Assembly (NCBI GenBank): GCA_027621915.1
Contig: JAQCAD010000005.1
Span: 49,792 to 113,791, forward strand
Direction of reading: 5' to 3'
Source: Pseudomonadota bacterium
Lineage (GTDB): Bacteria; Pseudomonadota; Gammaproteobacteria; Steroidobacterales; Woeseiaceae
Length of the DNA: 64,000 bases
The position numbers and the translations under genes are program-made. Below are positions 55,963 through 64,000 of this stretch, in pieces; the stretch's first letter is position 1; the number at the start of each line of letters is the position of its first letter. Below the pieces are notes generated by a model. That model ran no database searches. It was not told the DNA's origin and was given only the letters and a program-made list of their open reading frames with translations.

Positions 55963-57500
55963 ACCTCAGCCCGAACCGGTGCAAATGCAGTCGTCGACAC
56001 GCGGCATCCGGACACCGACTGGTGCAGCGTCAGCGACACGGTTTCATCAGAACCCGCCGGATGGAAAGCCAGTAGGATAGTGATACCGCGATCCGGGTCG
56101 ACTGGTTGTCTGCGTAAACCCGCGTCGCACTGCACCAGGAAGTGGTTGTTTTCGAACGCACCTACGTCCGACAAAGCACACATGAACGAATGCACCTGGT
56201 TGACGATGCTCTGTGCAACTGTCGAATCGTTCGGCTGGAAAACCGCCCAACGGGTACCGCGATCGATGGCGTTCGTGATCATCAGGCAGAGCCTGCGGGT
56301 GGTTAGCTTCGAAAATTTATCACTCAATTGCGTCGCGCGCGCGAGTGTGACCGATCCGCATACCACTGCGTGACCAGGCGTGTGTCCGGCAACAACATTC
56401 AGACCTTCCTTGATCAGAAGATGTGCGTCGTTTGAGTCGATGTGAATGGCGGGCATTAAATTTCGGTTTAATGTAAATCCACGCTGGTCCAGGTCTTCCC
56501 ATGGTCCATGCGTCCTGTCCAGTTTGCACAGCAGTCCCGCGATTGCGCCGCCAATCGCGATCGGCGGCGCCGCCTCATCGTCGCGCGCGCGCGCGCGAGG
56601 AAAATAGGAAAGCACATCCGGATCGGCATAACCGTCTTCACGCACGCCGTGAATCGCGTCGTGTGCGCCGGCCCACTCGTCCGGTGGGTCGAGAATCAGC
56701 ATTGCAGCACGCTTGCGACAATAAAGTTCAGCAGCAAGTACAGCCGCCGGGCCCGGAACACGCCCTAACTCGGGCGGTGGAAAATAAAGCAAATCGAACT
56801 GCTCGACCTGATTAAGGGCAAACAGCCCGGTACCACGACTTGCGGAACCAATGAGATCGTAATCCGACAGCGCCAGGCCATCTGTTCCGGATTGTGCATG
56901 GTCTATGTAGTCAGTACCGGTCGCAGCTGGTCGGTGACCAGGCGCCGATCCCTGAACACGCACCAGCGAAGATTCGACCAAAACATCTTCAACATAGTTT
57001 TCTTTGTCGGCGTGACAATTCAGCCGACGATAAATTTCCTGATCGAGAATCAAGCCACTGTCCGCGGCAACGCGTTGCAACGTCAGGTTGAAGAGGTCCT
57101 CGTGATCCTTGCTAATGCCATCATAGTCAACCGCCGCACGAATTTTCTCGGTTGAACCGGGCTCTATTGCCTTGAGCACCAACACGCCACGCTCGGCGGG
57201 CAAACAGACCATCGCACCGCGCGCATTGTTGGCGACACGAATCACGTATACCTGCTTTCCTCCGTGCGCAAAAAACTGCTCAACAGCCGAACCCAGGCTG
57301 CTGCCCGGCCAAAAGCCACCAAACCGACGTCGGAATTCACCAAAGCTGTGAACAAGAATCGGAGAGTCGAGGGGGCCGCGAAGCGCGCGTCCGACGAAAG
57401 CAGCCGTTGTTTCCATTGGCGCGCCAATAGGCTGATCCTTCGGCGCTATTTCTGTGACCGTAATACCCAGGTCTTGCCCATCTGACAACACTGTCTCCAT
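55956..57500 (-). CDS. Orphan contractile-tail sheath-like protein
   Basis: 514 residues with the layout of phage and injection-system tail sheath proteins. The N-terminal part (ITVTEIAPKDQPIGAPMETTAAFVGRA, FGEFRRRFGGFWP, GSAVEQFFAHGGKQVYVIRVAN) is the sheath start; the C-terminal core has LTTRRLCLMITNAIDRGTRWAVFQPND and VHSFMCALSDVGAFENNHFLVQCDAG. No tube, baseplate, ATPase or other tail gene is nearby. The stop codon falls inside a REPIN edge, so the last residues may be repeat-derived. Clear ATG at 57500. Confidence 0.8.
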   Translation of the reverse strand: METVLSDGQDLGITVTEIAPKDQPIGAPMETTAAFVGRALRGPLDSPILVHSFGEFRRRFGGFWPGSSLGSAVEQFFAHGGKQVYVIRVANNARGAMVCLPAERGVLVLKAIEPGSTEKIRAAVDYDGISKDHEDLFNLTLQRVAADSGLILDQEIYRRLNCHADKENYVEDVLVESSLVRVQGSAPGHRPAATGTDYIDHAQSGTDGLALSDYDLIGSASRGTGLFALNQVEQFDLLYFPPPELGRVPGPAAVLAAELYCRKRAAMLILDPPDEWAGAHDAIHGVREDGYADPDVLSYFPRARARDDEAAPPIAIGGAIAGLLCKLDRTHGPWEDLDQRGFTLNRNLMPAIHIDSNDAHLLIKEGLNVVAGHTPGHAVVCGSVTLARATQLSDKFSKLTTRRLCLMITNAIDRGTRWAVFQPNDSTVAQSIVNQVHSFMCALSDVGAFENNHFLVQCDAGLRRQPVDPDRGITILLAFHPAGSDETVSLTLHQSVSGCRVSTTAFAPVRAEVA

Positions 57501-57587
57501 GATTTTTGGTCAGATATTCATGCGATCATTCTAAAGACTCGATGGTTAAGATGCTATCGTTGTCAGGATTCTTGACAGTGAGCGCGC

Positions 57588-58652
57588 ATGCCCGCACCTG
57601 ATTACTTACGCGATCGATTTCCGTTACTCGCCGAGCAGCTACCAACGTTGCATCTCGCGTCACTTCCAACGCCGGTTCGTGAACTCGCGCTCGGCACGGA
57701 TTCAGGCAGACGTTTTGTTTCCGTGAAATACGACAACCTCACTGGCGACGTTTACGGTGGTAATAAAGTTCGGAAACTTGAGTACGTCTTCCCAAGGGCT
57801 AGAACGAGACATGCCCTCCGGGTAGCGACGTTTGGCGCCGTTGGCTCCAACCATGCACTGGCGACCGCGCTGTATGCGCGCAAGGCCGGGTTCGACTGCA
57901 CTTGTTTTTTGTCCCATCAGGCCTGCACTCCGCTCGTCGCCGCGACACTGAACATGCACGCGCAAAACGGCACGGAACTCATTCGTTACGGTGGCTCGTA
58001 CAAAACGCGAATCGAAATATTGCGACGGGATCTCTGGGGTCGGCACAGTTGGGTAATCCCGATGGGTGGCTCCTCTTGGCTGGGCACGATCGGATTCGTC
58101 GCGGCCGGGCTCGAACTCGCCGACCAGGTCGCCAATCATGAAATTCCGCTGCCGGATAAGCTGTATGTTGGCACCGGAACGATGGGCACTGCCGTCGGCA
58201 TTGCATTAGGTCTGTCGATCGCGGGCCTCGCTACCGAAGTTCACGCAGTTCGGGTTTCCGACGCGTCGATAACGAATTGGAAGAAGATGAGGCTGCTTTT
58301 GAATAAAACGGTCGCGATGATGCACCGCCTGGACAAGGCCGTTCCTGAAGATCTTGGGGCAAGGGCGAACTTGCGGATAAGGGACGAGTTCTTCGGCCCC
58401 GGCTACGCACAAGGGACGTCGGCGACGGAGAAGGCGATTCGTCTTGCAAGAGACCAGCTGCGCCTGACACTTGAACCAACCTACACCGGAAAAGCGCTGG
58501 CGGCATTACTGGCAGACATGCGGCTGCCTGAGAACGAGGCGCTCAATTTGCTCTATTGGCATACCTACAATTCCGTGCCATTGAATGTGCCGAACGATCA
58601 CCCGCTGGATGCAACTGCGTTACCGAAGGAGTTCTTAAGGTACTTTCCCTGA
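57588..58652 (+). CDS. PLP-dependent D-cysteine desulfhydrase / ACC deaminase family enzyme
   Basis: 354 residues, fold type II PLP enzyme. The PLP lysine is in YGGNKVRKLEY (about residue 55); GAVGSNHALATALYA binds the phosphate or substrate, and GTGTMGTAVGIALGLS is the Gly-rich PLP phosphate loop. The family deaminates 1-aminocyclopropane-1-carboxylate, D-cysteine or related D-amino acids; the choice cannot be made from sequence alone. It stands alone between the tail-sheath gene and the L,D-transpeptidase. Confidence 0.83.
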   Translation: MPAPDYLRDRFPLLAEQLPTLHLASLPTPVRELALGTDSGRRFVSVKYDNLTGDVYGGNKVRKLEYVFPRARTRHALRVATFGAVGSNHALATALYARKAGFDCTCFLSHQACTPLVAATLNMHAQNGTELIRYGGSYKTRIEILRRDLWGRHSWVIPMGGSSWLGTIGFVAAGLELADQVANHEIPLPDKLYVGTGTMGTAVGIALGLSIAGLATEVHAVRVSDASITNWKKMRLLLNKTVAMMHRLDKAVPEDLGARANLRIRDEFFGPGYAQGTSATEKAIRLARDQLRLTLEPTYTGKALAALLADMRLPENEALNLLYWHTYNSVPLNVPNDHPLDATALPKEFLRYFP

Positions 58653-58726
58653 ACAACAGGGGGGGAGCCGAGTGCCAACCCCTGCGTTTTTGGGAACGCT
58701 TTGCGGCAGGCACGAGTGCGCGTTAC

Positions 58727-59899
58727 TTATTCAACGACGGTGGCCCGATCTGCGGCGCTCTCTTCGTCAATTGACTCATCAAGCAGGGCGCGAACCTCTT
58801 CGAGCGTCGGCATATCCGGATCGAGTACAACGGTATTCCTGATCACGCGCGCCCTTGCCAGCACTTCTTTTGTCTCAGCCTGCTGAATTCTTACCGGCAC
58901 GCCCAGCGCTTCCGTCGCGATCGCCCGCACGTGTTCCTGATCAATTACTGTGGAGTCATCGGAATTCAGAGATTGAAGCCACGAGAAATTAGCCTGCAAA
59001 TGATCCTCGCTACTGACTTCATCATCTTCCAGGGGCGCATGTCCTTCGAAAAAGAATTCACCGTCTCGTTGACCAACGAGGTATGGCTCGTTGATGATCA
59101 TGACAGATTCGCCAAGTCCTACGAGTTCATACAACAATTCAATATTTTCCGGATACATCCGGACGCAGCCATGACTCACCCGCATGCCCACGCCGTACGG
59201 TTGGTTGGTGCCATGAATGAGATACCCCGGGAGATCGAGCTTCAACACGAACTTGCCCAGCGGGTTATCCGGGCCTGGTGGCACGATTGAGGGAAGTGGA
59301 TCACCGAGTTCGCGATGCTCACGTCGAACGGATGCGGGAACATACCAACTGGGATCACGTGCTTTGGAAATAACGGACGCTCTGCCCAACGGTGTTTCCC
59401 AACCAACGCGACCTATACCGATCGGATAGGTCAGCACCGTTTGCTTGCGACCCGCTTCCGCTTTGGGAAAATAGAACAGCCGCTTGGACGCAATGTTCAG
59501 GACGATGCCTTCTCGCGGTACGTCAGGCAAAACGTACTGCGTAGGCAAGAGCACAGGCGTGCCGTCACCGGGCAACCATGGATCGATTTCCGGGTTGGCC
59601 GCGACCAGCTCGTCATAGCCCAGCCCGTATTCGCGTGCCAGATCCGAGAACGTGTTCTCCTCGCTCGTGAAAACAATCTGTGGTTCGCCCACGACCGACT
59701 GATCCGGGGATGCAAGCTCGAAGTAATTGCGGCTGATCGGATCGAGTCGTGGCCGCTGTACAAGCGGCGTTACCGTTTCCGCCGGTAACAGTTCGTCGCC
59801 CAATGGAGCCAGAAAATCCTGGATCGCGGCGCAACCAGACAAAACCAGGGCCGCTGTAATCAACGCCCAGATATTTTTTAGCTGTGTAATTTTATTCAA
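58727..59899 (-). CDS. L,D-transpeptidase (YkuD family) lipoprotein
   Basis: 390 residues. Lipobox LVLSGC places it in the envelope. A LysM-like segment (TFSDLAREYGLGYDELVAANP) binds peptidoglycan, and the YkuD domain contains IHGTNQPYGVG and SHGCVRMYP with the catalytic Cys. Such enzymes form 3-3 cross-links or attach lipoproteins to the wall (ErfK/YbiS/YcfS type). The start is a TTG at 59899; no in-frame ATG precedes the signal. A Glu/Asp-rich C-terminal extension follows the catalytic domain. Confidence 0.9.
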   Translation of the reverse strand: MNKITQLKNIWALITAALVLSGCAAIQDFLAPLGDELLPAETVTPLVQRPRLDPISRNYFELASPDQSVVGEPQIVFTSEENTFSDLAREYGLGYDELVAANPEIDPWLPGDGTPVLLPTQYVLPDVPREGIVLNIASKRLFYFPKAEAGRKQTVLTYPIGIGRVGWETPLGRASVISKARDPSWYVPASVRREHRELGDPLPSIVPPGPDNPLGKFVLKLDLPGYLIHGTNQPYGVGMRVSHGCVRMYPENIELLYELVGLGESVMIINEPYLVGQRDGEFFFEGHAPLEDDEVSSEDHLQANFSWLQSLNSDDSTVIDQEHVRAIATEALGVPVRIQQAETKEVLARARVIRNTVVLDPDMPTLEEVRALLDESIDEESAADRATVVE

Positions 59900-59962
59900 C
59901 GCATCGCTCGTTCTGTATCAGGTGTGGAATTCTCGCAGAATTAACAGTCAGACTCTATGCTG

Positions 59963-60700
59963 CTACTTGCGCCCCGCTTTCAGTGTAATTGGCCAACGAA
60001 CTGAACGCCGCCCGGGACCCCATGCCGCACGTAGTGCGTCGACAAGGTTCGACGTCGGATCAGTCCCATTGTCGCGCATATACCGCTGCGATGCTGACCA
60101 GGTGCGCATGTACGCAAGCATGTTGTCCGCGGCCCAGCTCGCTTCCATTGAAAACGCGTCAACTGGCATCTCCGGAAACGGCAGATTGATAGACCCGTAA
60201 TGATCCTCGACAAGATCTCGTTCCGGCGGCCAGTATGACTCCACCTCCGCGAAGATCTTCTCAATGATATCGTCACAGGCTGGATTCACCTTGCAGCGCT
60301 CGTAGCACCAAACGGAAAGTACCCCCCGTGGTTTGAGCACGCGTGAAGCCTCATTGAAGAAGCGATCAATATCAAACCAGTGCAAAGCCTGTGCAACAGT
60401 CACCAGGTCAACGGACGCAGATTGAATTCCAGATTCTTCGGCGGTAGCTACTCGAAATTGCAGGCCAACCTGGGGTACGGCGGATGCAATCTGCTCAGCG
60501 CTGGCATCCGTCGCGACGACTGACTCGAAATGAGGCGCGATGGATCTTGCTGCCTGACCGTTTCCTGTCCCGCAGTCCCAGGCGAGATCGTGCGTCTCAC
60601 AACATGACGCAAGGAACGCGAAGAGTGACTCGGGGTATACCGGACGATGCGCAGCATAGCCGTCCGCATGGCCGGAAAAATGATCTTTGAAGGTACTCAG
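59963..60700 (-). CDS. Class I SAM-dependent methyltransferase with CTG as only upstream start
   Basis: 245 residues if it begins at the CTG at 60700. STFKDHFSGHADGYAAHRP at the N terminus and WDCGTGNGQ (SAM motif I), VVATDAS (motif II) and VTVAQALHWFDID (motif III region) form a Methyltransf_11-type domain. In this frame a TGA precedes by ten codons, and no ATG, GTG or TTG occurs before a GTG at 60403, which would remove the SAM-binding motif. CTG overlaps the M48 stop as CTGA, in the same position that ATGA overlaps occupy elsewhere in the window. Substrate unknown. Confidence 0.72.
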   Translation of the reverse strand: MSTFKDHFSGHADGYAAHRPVYPESLFAFLASCCETHDLAWDCGTGNGQAARSIAPHFESVVATDASAEQIASAVPQVGLQFRVATAEESGIQSASVDLVTVAQALHWFDIDRFFNEASRVLKPRGVLSVWCYERCKVNPACDDIIEKIFAEVESYWPPERDLVEDHYGSINLPFPEMPVDAFSMEASWAADNMLAYMRTWSASQRYMRDNGTDPTSNLVDALRAAWGPGRRSVRWPITLKAGRK

Positions 60701-61545
60701 GGTTTGCAGTTTGGCTCGCGACCTTCAGCTTTGGCCTGGTTGTACAACGCCAGCGCTTCCGGCAGCCGGTCGACCATTGCATCAATTCGTGTTTCACCTG
60801 AAGGGTGCGTCGACAAAAACTCCGGGACCTTCGCAGTTTTCTCGCTGGAATTCATGTTCTGCCAGAGGCTGACACTTTCGCGCGGATCGAATCCGGCCTT
60901 GGCCATGTAAATCAAACCAATGTCGTCCGCCTCGGTTTCCTGCATGCGGCTAAACGGATTCAACAGTCCGAGCGCACCGAAAGTGTTGGTGGCGCCGGAA
61001 ATTCCCCTCGCCCGGTTAGGATCATAATTTCGGCTGTAACGATTGTTGGAATCGCCGGCCAGGATTATCGAGAGAACATCGATACCGTAACCGGCCAGTT
61101 CGCCACGAGTCGCTCTCTCGTTCGCATGATGCGCTGTTACGTGGGCGACCTCGTGACCCAGTACAGCGGCCAGCTGGTGCTGATTCTCGGCGACGGAAAG
61201 GATCCCCGACTTAACGACGATTTTGCCGCCAGGCATAACAAAAGCGTTTACGTCCGGCTGATTCACGATTGCCAGCTCCCAGTAGAGGGCCGCCGCTTCG
61301 CCATCCAGTGTGCCAACGATCGCATCGGCGACGCAGGCAACATAATCGATCGTTGCACGATCCTGCACGAGGGCCGAAGTCGCGCGGATTGCGGCCATTT
61401 GCCGGGTCCCTTCCTGGGCCAGTTCCGCATCGGACTTCAGTGTCAATTGTTTGCGCCCGGTTGGCGTTGACGAACAGCCAGCCGTGAGAACTGCGAATAA
61501 CGTTAGTGCAATCATGCACTTAATGGTTTTGGAAAGTGAGTTCAT
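60697..61545 (-). CDS. M48-family metalloprotease lipoprotein
   Basis: 282 residues from the ATG at 61545. Lipobox LTAGC (Cys24) directs it to a membrane. The zinc site is HEVAH with the third ligand in ETEADDIG; FVMPGGKIVVKSG and STHPSGETRIDAM are typical of the LoiP/BepA-like M48 group, which takes part in outer-membrane protein quality control. The frame is open to 61785, but that part lacks homology. The stop overlaps the CTG start of the methyltransferase gene. Confidence 0.88.
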   Translation of the reverse strand: MNSLSKTIKCMIALTLFAVLTAGCSSTPTGRKQLTLKSDAELAQEGTRQMAAIRATSALVQDRATIDYVACVADAIVGTLDGEAAALYWELAIVNQPDVNAFVMPGGKIVVKSGILSVAENQHQLAAVLGHEVAHVTAHHANERATRGELAGYGIDVLSIILAGDSNNRYSRNYDPNRARGISGATNTFGALGLLNPFSRMQETEADDIGLIYMAKAGFDPRESVSLWQNMNSSEKTAKVPEFLSTHPSGETRIDAMVDRLPEALALYNQAKAEGREPNCKP

Positions 61546-61717
61546 CGTTGTAGCTCCATGGGCCCCTTTATTCACGGTTGCGGTGGCCATCCGCCAGACC
61601 CGTGCCGGATTATAGCCGACTGGGTAGCGCTCTGCGGCGTAATCAGGACAGGTTGCAAAGCCTTGCGAATTTTGACCGGCCGTCCGCGCAAGGGTTCCCT
61701 GAAGCCGGCGGCTTCGG

Positions 61718-62740
61718 TTATCGAGGCAGCCGGGACTCGAACCGTCGCCGCCAGCCCGAACTCTCGACCCGCTCGAATACCGCATCGGCGCTGGCCATCA
61801 GTCGTTTTTGCAGCGGCAGCTTGATCTTGTAGCTCAGCCGATACAGATCATGGTCTTTGGCGAGCTCAGCCAGGAGTTCATCACTGGTCTTCAGCTCGTC
61901 GGCCAAACCCATTTCCAGAGCGCGCGTGCCGTACCAGTGTTCGCCGGTGGCAATTCGGTCCAGATCGAGATTCGGTCGATATCGCGCCACGGCGTCCTTG
62001 AAGAGCGCATGAACATCTTCCAGCTCCTCCTTTAATTTGGCGCGATCTTCATCGGTGTTCTTGCCGAACATCGTGACGTTTCTTTTGTACTTTCCCGCGG
62101 TTACCTGCTCGAAATCAATACCCCGCTTGTCCATGAGGCGACTGAAATTCGGTATCTGCGCAATGACTCCAATGGATCCCAGAATCGCGAATGGGGCCGC
62201 CAGAATTTTATTGGCGACACACGCCATCAGGTATCCGCCGCTCGCTGCCACCTTGTCAACAACGACGGTCAAGGGAATTTCCTTGTCACGAATCCGAACA
62301 AGCTGCGACGCAGCGAGACCATGCTCATGAACGACGCCGCCGTAATTTTCGAGACAGATAACCACCTGATCGTCGGTGGTTGCCACTTCGAGCACTGCGC
62401 TGACTTCTTCGCGAAGTGACGGAACGGCACTCGCTTTCAGATCGCCTTTGAAATTGATAACAAATGCCCGGCGCCGCACCTCTTCCGATTTCGCTTGCGC
62501 CTTATCGCGCGCTTTTTCGGCTTTGGCTTCTTTCTTCCAGTCAGATTTTTTCATTACTGCATGCTTCAGCGAATTCGCCAACGCATGATACTTTTTGTTC
62601 AGGTGCTCGACCTCCAGACCTTCATGGACTCCTGATTTTCTGCTGGCTGATGCGATCACACCAATTATTACGACAAACGCCACAACGATCGTGACGGTCT
62701 TCAAAAGAAACAGGCCGTATTCGGCGAAAAAAGCTGTCAT
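61718..62740 (-). CDS. sohB: Inner-membrane peptidase SohB
   Basis: 340 residues, signal-peptide-peptidase family (S49). N-terminal membrane helix (LLKTVTIVVAFVVIIGVIASA), a Lys/Glu-rich coiled segment, then the protease core: FVINFKGDLKASAVPSLREEV, CLENYGGVVHEHGLAASQL, VDKVAASGGYLMACVANKI (nucleophile Ser in ASGG) and GSIGVIAQIPNFS. The layout matches E. coli SohB. It lies between lipA (52 bases upstream) and the M48 protease gene on the same strand. Confidence 0.92.
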   Translation of the reverse strand: MTAFFAEYGLFLLKTVTIVVAFVVIIGVIASASRKSGVHEGLEVEHLNKKYHALANSLKHAVMKKSDWKKEAKAEKARDKAQAKSEEVRRRAFVINFKGDLKASAVPSLREEVSAVLEVATTDDQVVICLENYGGVVHEHGLAASQLVRIRDKEIPLTVVVDKVAASGGYLMACVANKILAAPFAILGSIGVIAQIPNFSRLMDKRGIDFEQVTAGKYKRNVTMFGKNTDEDRAKLKEELEDVHALFKDAVARYRPNLDLDRIATGEHWYGTRALEMGLADELKTSDELLAELAKDHDLYRLSYKIKLPLQKRLMASADAVFERVESSGWRRRFESRLPR

Positions 62741-62791
62741 GAAATCTCTTTTATTTAAGCAAGAAGATGGTGGAGCTCGTCGATTCGCGAT

Positions 62792-63805
62792 TTAAATCGC
62801 AATTCCGACGTTATTTTTCTGCAGTACCTGATCGGCGCGGTAACTGGATCGAACCAGCGGCCCGGCGACGACTTCCAGGAAGCCCTTTTCGAGTCCCTCG
62901 GCGCGGTATATATCGAACTCGTCCGGTGTTACATAGCGTTCGACGACAAGGTGGTACGGCGTCGGCCGCAGGTACTGACCGAGCGTCAGAATATCTACGC
63001 CCACAGCTCGCAAATCCTGCATCGTCTGCATGATTTCGTGATCTTTCTCACCCAGACCCAACATAAGGCTTGTCTTGGTCAGTACATCGGGCCGATGTTT
63101 CTTGGCGTGTGCCAATACTGCCAGCGTTTGCTCGTAACTGGCGCGAGGATCACGTACCGGATGGGTAAGTCGCTTCACAGTCTCGACGTTCTGCGCAAAG
63201 ACTTCCAGACCGGAGTCGACAACTTTCTCAACATCAGCCAGGACACCATTGAAATCCGGAGTCAGTGCCTCCACCGCCGTCTGCGGATTCATTTTCTTGA
63301 TTTCCCTGACACACGCCGCGTAGTGCTCTGCACCGCCGTCCGGCAGGTCATCCCTGTCAACGGACGTAATCACGATGTATTTCAGGTCCATTAATTTAAC
63401 TGCCCGTGCAGTATTCATCGGCTCCTCTGGATCGAGCCACCCGTGAGGATTACCGGTGTCAACTGCGCAAAACCGGCAGGCCCTGGTACAGACAGAACCC
63501 ATTACCATGATCGTGGCCGTCCCGTTGTTCCAGCACTCCCCGATATTTGGACACATCGACTCTTCACACACCGTGCTGAGCCGATGGTCTTTCACGGTTT
63601 TCCTGACACTCGAGAAATTTGCGCCGGACGGCATCTTGGCGCGTAGCCATTTGGGCTTGTTGCCGTGCGGAACCAGGGGAGTGTCGCGACGTGCCTTGAC
63701 GCCATTTTTGATTGCCGTGAATCCAACCTCGGTCTGGTACTTGCGGCCGCTCTCGACGATCGGAATGCCGCGAAAAGTGGATTTGGTTTTATCGGTGTTG
63801 CTCAT
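62792..63805 (-). CDS. lipA: Lipoyl synthase LipA
   Basis: 337 residues from the ATG at 63805. Radical SAM enzyme that inserts two sulfurs into the octanoyl group of carrier proteins. Both iron-sulfur sites are visible: the auxiliary cluster in [16 protein letters not shown] and the radical SAM motif [13 protein letters not shown]. Further matches are [30 protein letters not shown] and [16 protein letters not shown]. The frame is open to 63949, but the upstream part is not LipA-like. No clear ribosome site precedes the ATG, where a C-rich run lies. Confidence 0.95.
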   Translation of the reverse strand: MSNTDKTKSTFRGIPIVESGRKYQTEVGFTAIKNGVKARRDTPLVPHGNKPKWLRAKMPSGANFSSVRKTVKDHRLSTVCEESMCPNIGECWNNGTATIMVMGSVCTRACRFCAVDTGNPHGWLDPEEPMNTARAVKLMDLKYIVITSVDRDDLPDGGAEHYAACVREIKKMNPQTAVEALTPDFNGVLADVEKVVDSGLEVFAQNVETVKRLTHPVRDPRASYEQTLAVLAHAKKHRPDVLTKTSLMLGLGEKDHEIMQTMQDLRAVGVDILTLGQYLRPTPYHLVVERYVTPDEFDIYRAEGLEKGFLEVVAGPLVRSSYRADQVLQKNNVGIAI

Positions 63806-63935
63806 ACAGGGAGGGGGGGACAAATTACGGGAGGCGCATTTTCGCACAAAATCGCCGCGCGTTGGTAAACAGTCCTGCCCCGCGCGCGGCTTGGCCTTTG
63901 CTTGCAGCGATTGACAATAGATGCCGGCGGCGGCT

Positions 63936-63996
63936 GGGAGATTTCTCATCGAAATGGCTCGCTTCGCTGCGCTTTATTTCCGATGAGAAACATCCC
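63936..63996. repeat. Large imperfect hairpin at the window end
   Basis: GGGAGATTTCTCATCGAAAT on the left is the near-inverse of ATTTCCGATGAGAAACATCCC on the right, around a GC-rich centre (GGCTCGCTTCGCTGCG). It is unlike the GGGGTC palindromes. It lies upstream of lipA and could be the terminator of the gene beyond the window or a second repeat family. No gene is seen in 63806-64000. Confidence 0.55.
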
Positions 63997-64000
63997 GCCC

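Noticed and set aside
55956..57500. Prophage
   Set aside because: Only a single sheath-like gene is present, without integrase, capsid, terminase, portal or lysis genes; flanking genes are chromosomal.
57560..57580. TTGACA just upstream of the PLP deaminase start as a -35 box
   Set aside because: It lies only about a dozen bases before the ATG, with no room for a -10 box and transcription start.
60448..60669. Separate 73-codon minus-strand frame upstream of the short methyltransferase frame
   Set aside because: It is out of frame with the SAM-binding sequence; the true coding frame continues without stops from 60403 up to the CTG at 60700.
61720..61765. String GGGACTCGAACCGTC resembling a tRNA T-arm on the minus strand
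   Set aside because: It lies within the C-terminal codons of sohB and no cloverleaf arms could be found around it.

Overview
The window reads as chromosomal DNA of a gammaproteobacterium with moderate G+C. The housekeeping genes (rhlB, yrfG, cysQ, plsB, trhO, ygiQ, sohB, lipA) are of gammaproteobacterial type. The accessory content (DUF1501/DUF1800 pair, TolB/TPR membrane sensors, exported peptidases, 5-oxoprolinase, RND pumps) resembles marine heterotrophs such as Woeseiaceae; that placement is an inference with low confidence. Genes are dense, often overlap by 1-4 nt, and no gap exceeds about 300 bases. I saw no rRNA, tRNA, CRISPR array or complete prophage.

Layout. 1-3060: the 3' part of rhlB, yrfG divergent from cysQ, and a DUF465 protein. 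3070-15850: a leftward copper-resistance operon of about 12 kb. In transcription order it holds a His/Cys-rich exported protein, a CusC-like channel, CusB (with fused metal-binding domains), CusA, a Cu-exporting P-type ATPase, a cytochrome c with a His-rich tail, the multicopper oxidase CopA, CopB and an NTF2-like exported protein. No copper regulator lies in the window. 15880-22915: plsB-trhO-GDCCVxC protein, glucokinase, and an overlapping operon of ATL, a tandem DsbA-like protein and an alpha/beta hydrolase, followed by a small lipoprotein. 23080-28500: a lipoprotein, two overlapping GTPases and a divergent amidohydrolase. 28600-34380: a complete RND efflux triad. 34490-39010: a leftward ECF sigma / anti-sigma / Spy-like / DUF1800 / DUF1501 operon. 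39220-39905: a REP-associated tyrosine transposase (RAYT). 39978-45800: a leftward group with a symporter, a P1 peptidase, an exported ureohydrolase and a TolB/TPR sensor. 45912-53614: a truncated sensor paralogue, then a rightward group with a serine hydrolase, M55 D-aminopeptidase, 5-oxoprolinase and EamA exporter. 53645-63805: ygiQ, an orphan contractile-tail-sheath-like gene, a PLP deaminase, an L,D-transpeptidase, a methyltransferase with no ordinary start codon, an M48 protease, sohB and lipA.

The most distinctive signal is a family of short palindromes built on GGGGTCrGA, with inner arms of three types (GAGCCC, GGATCCAATT, GAGTACATTT). They occupy ten places between 23000 and 56000, and one pair brackets the RAYT. 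Several supply or abut the stop codons of adjacent genes, and three lie in frame inside the 5-oxoprolinase gene at inter-domain or loop positions. This looks like an active or recently active REPIN/RAYT population that has remodelled gene ends and one protein. A second theme is peptide and D-amino-acid scavenging (P1 peptidase, M55 D-aminopeptidase, serine beta-lactamase-like hydrolase, 5-oxoprolinase, ureohydrolase, symporter), split by the truncated sensor paralogue.
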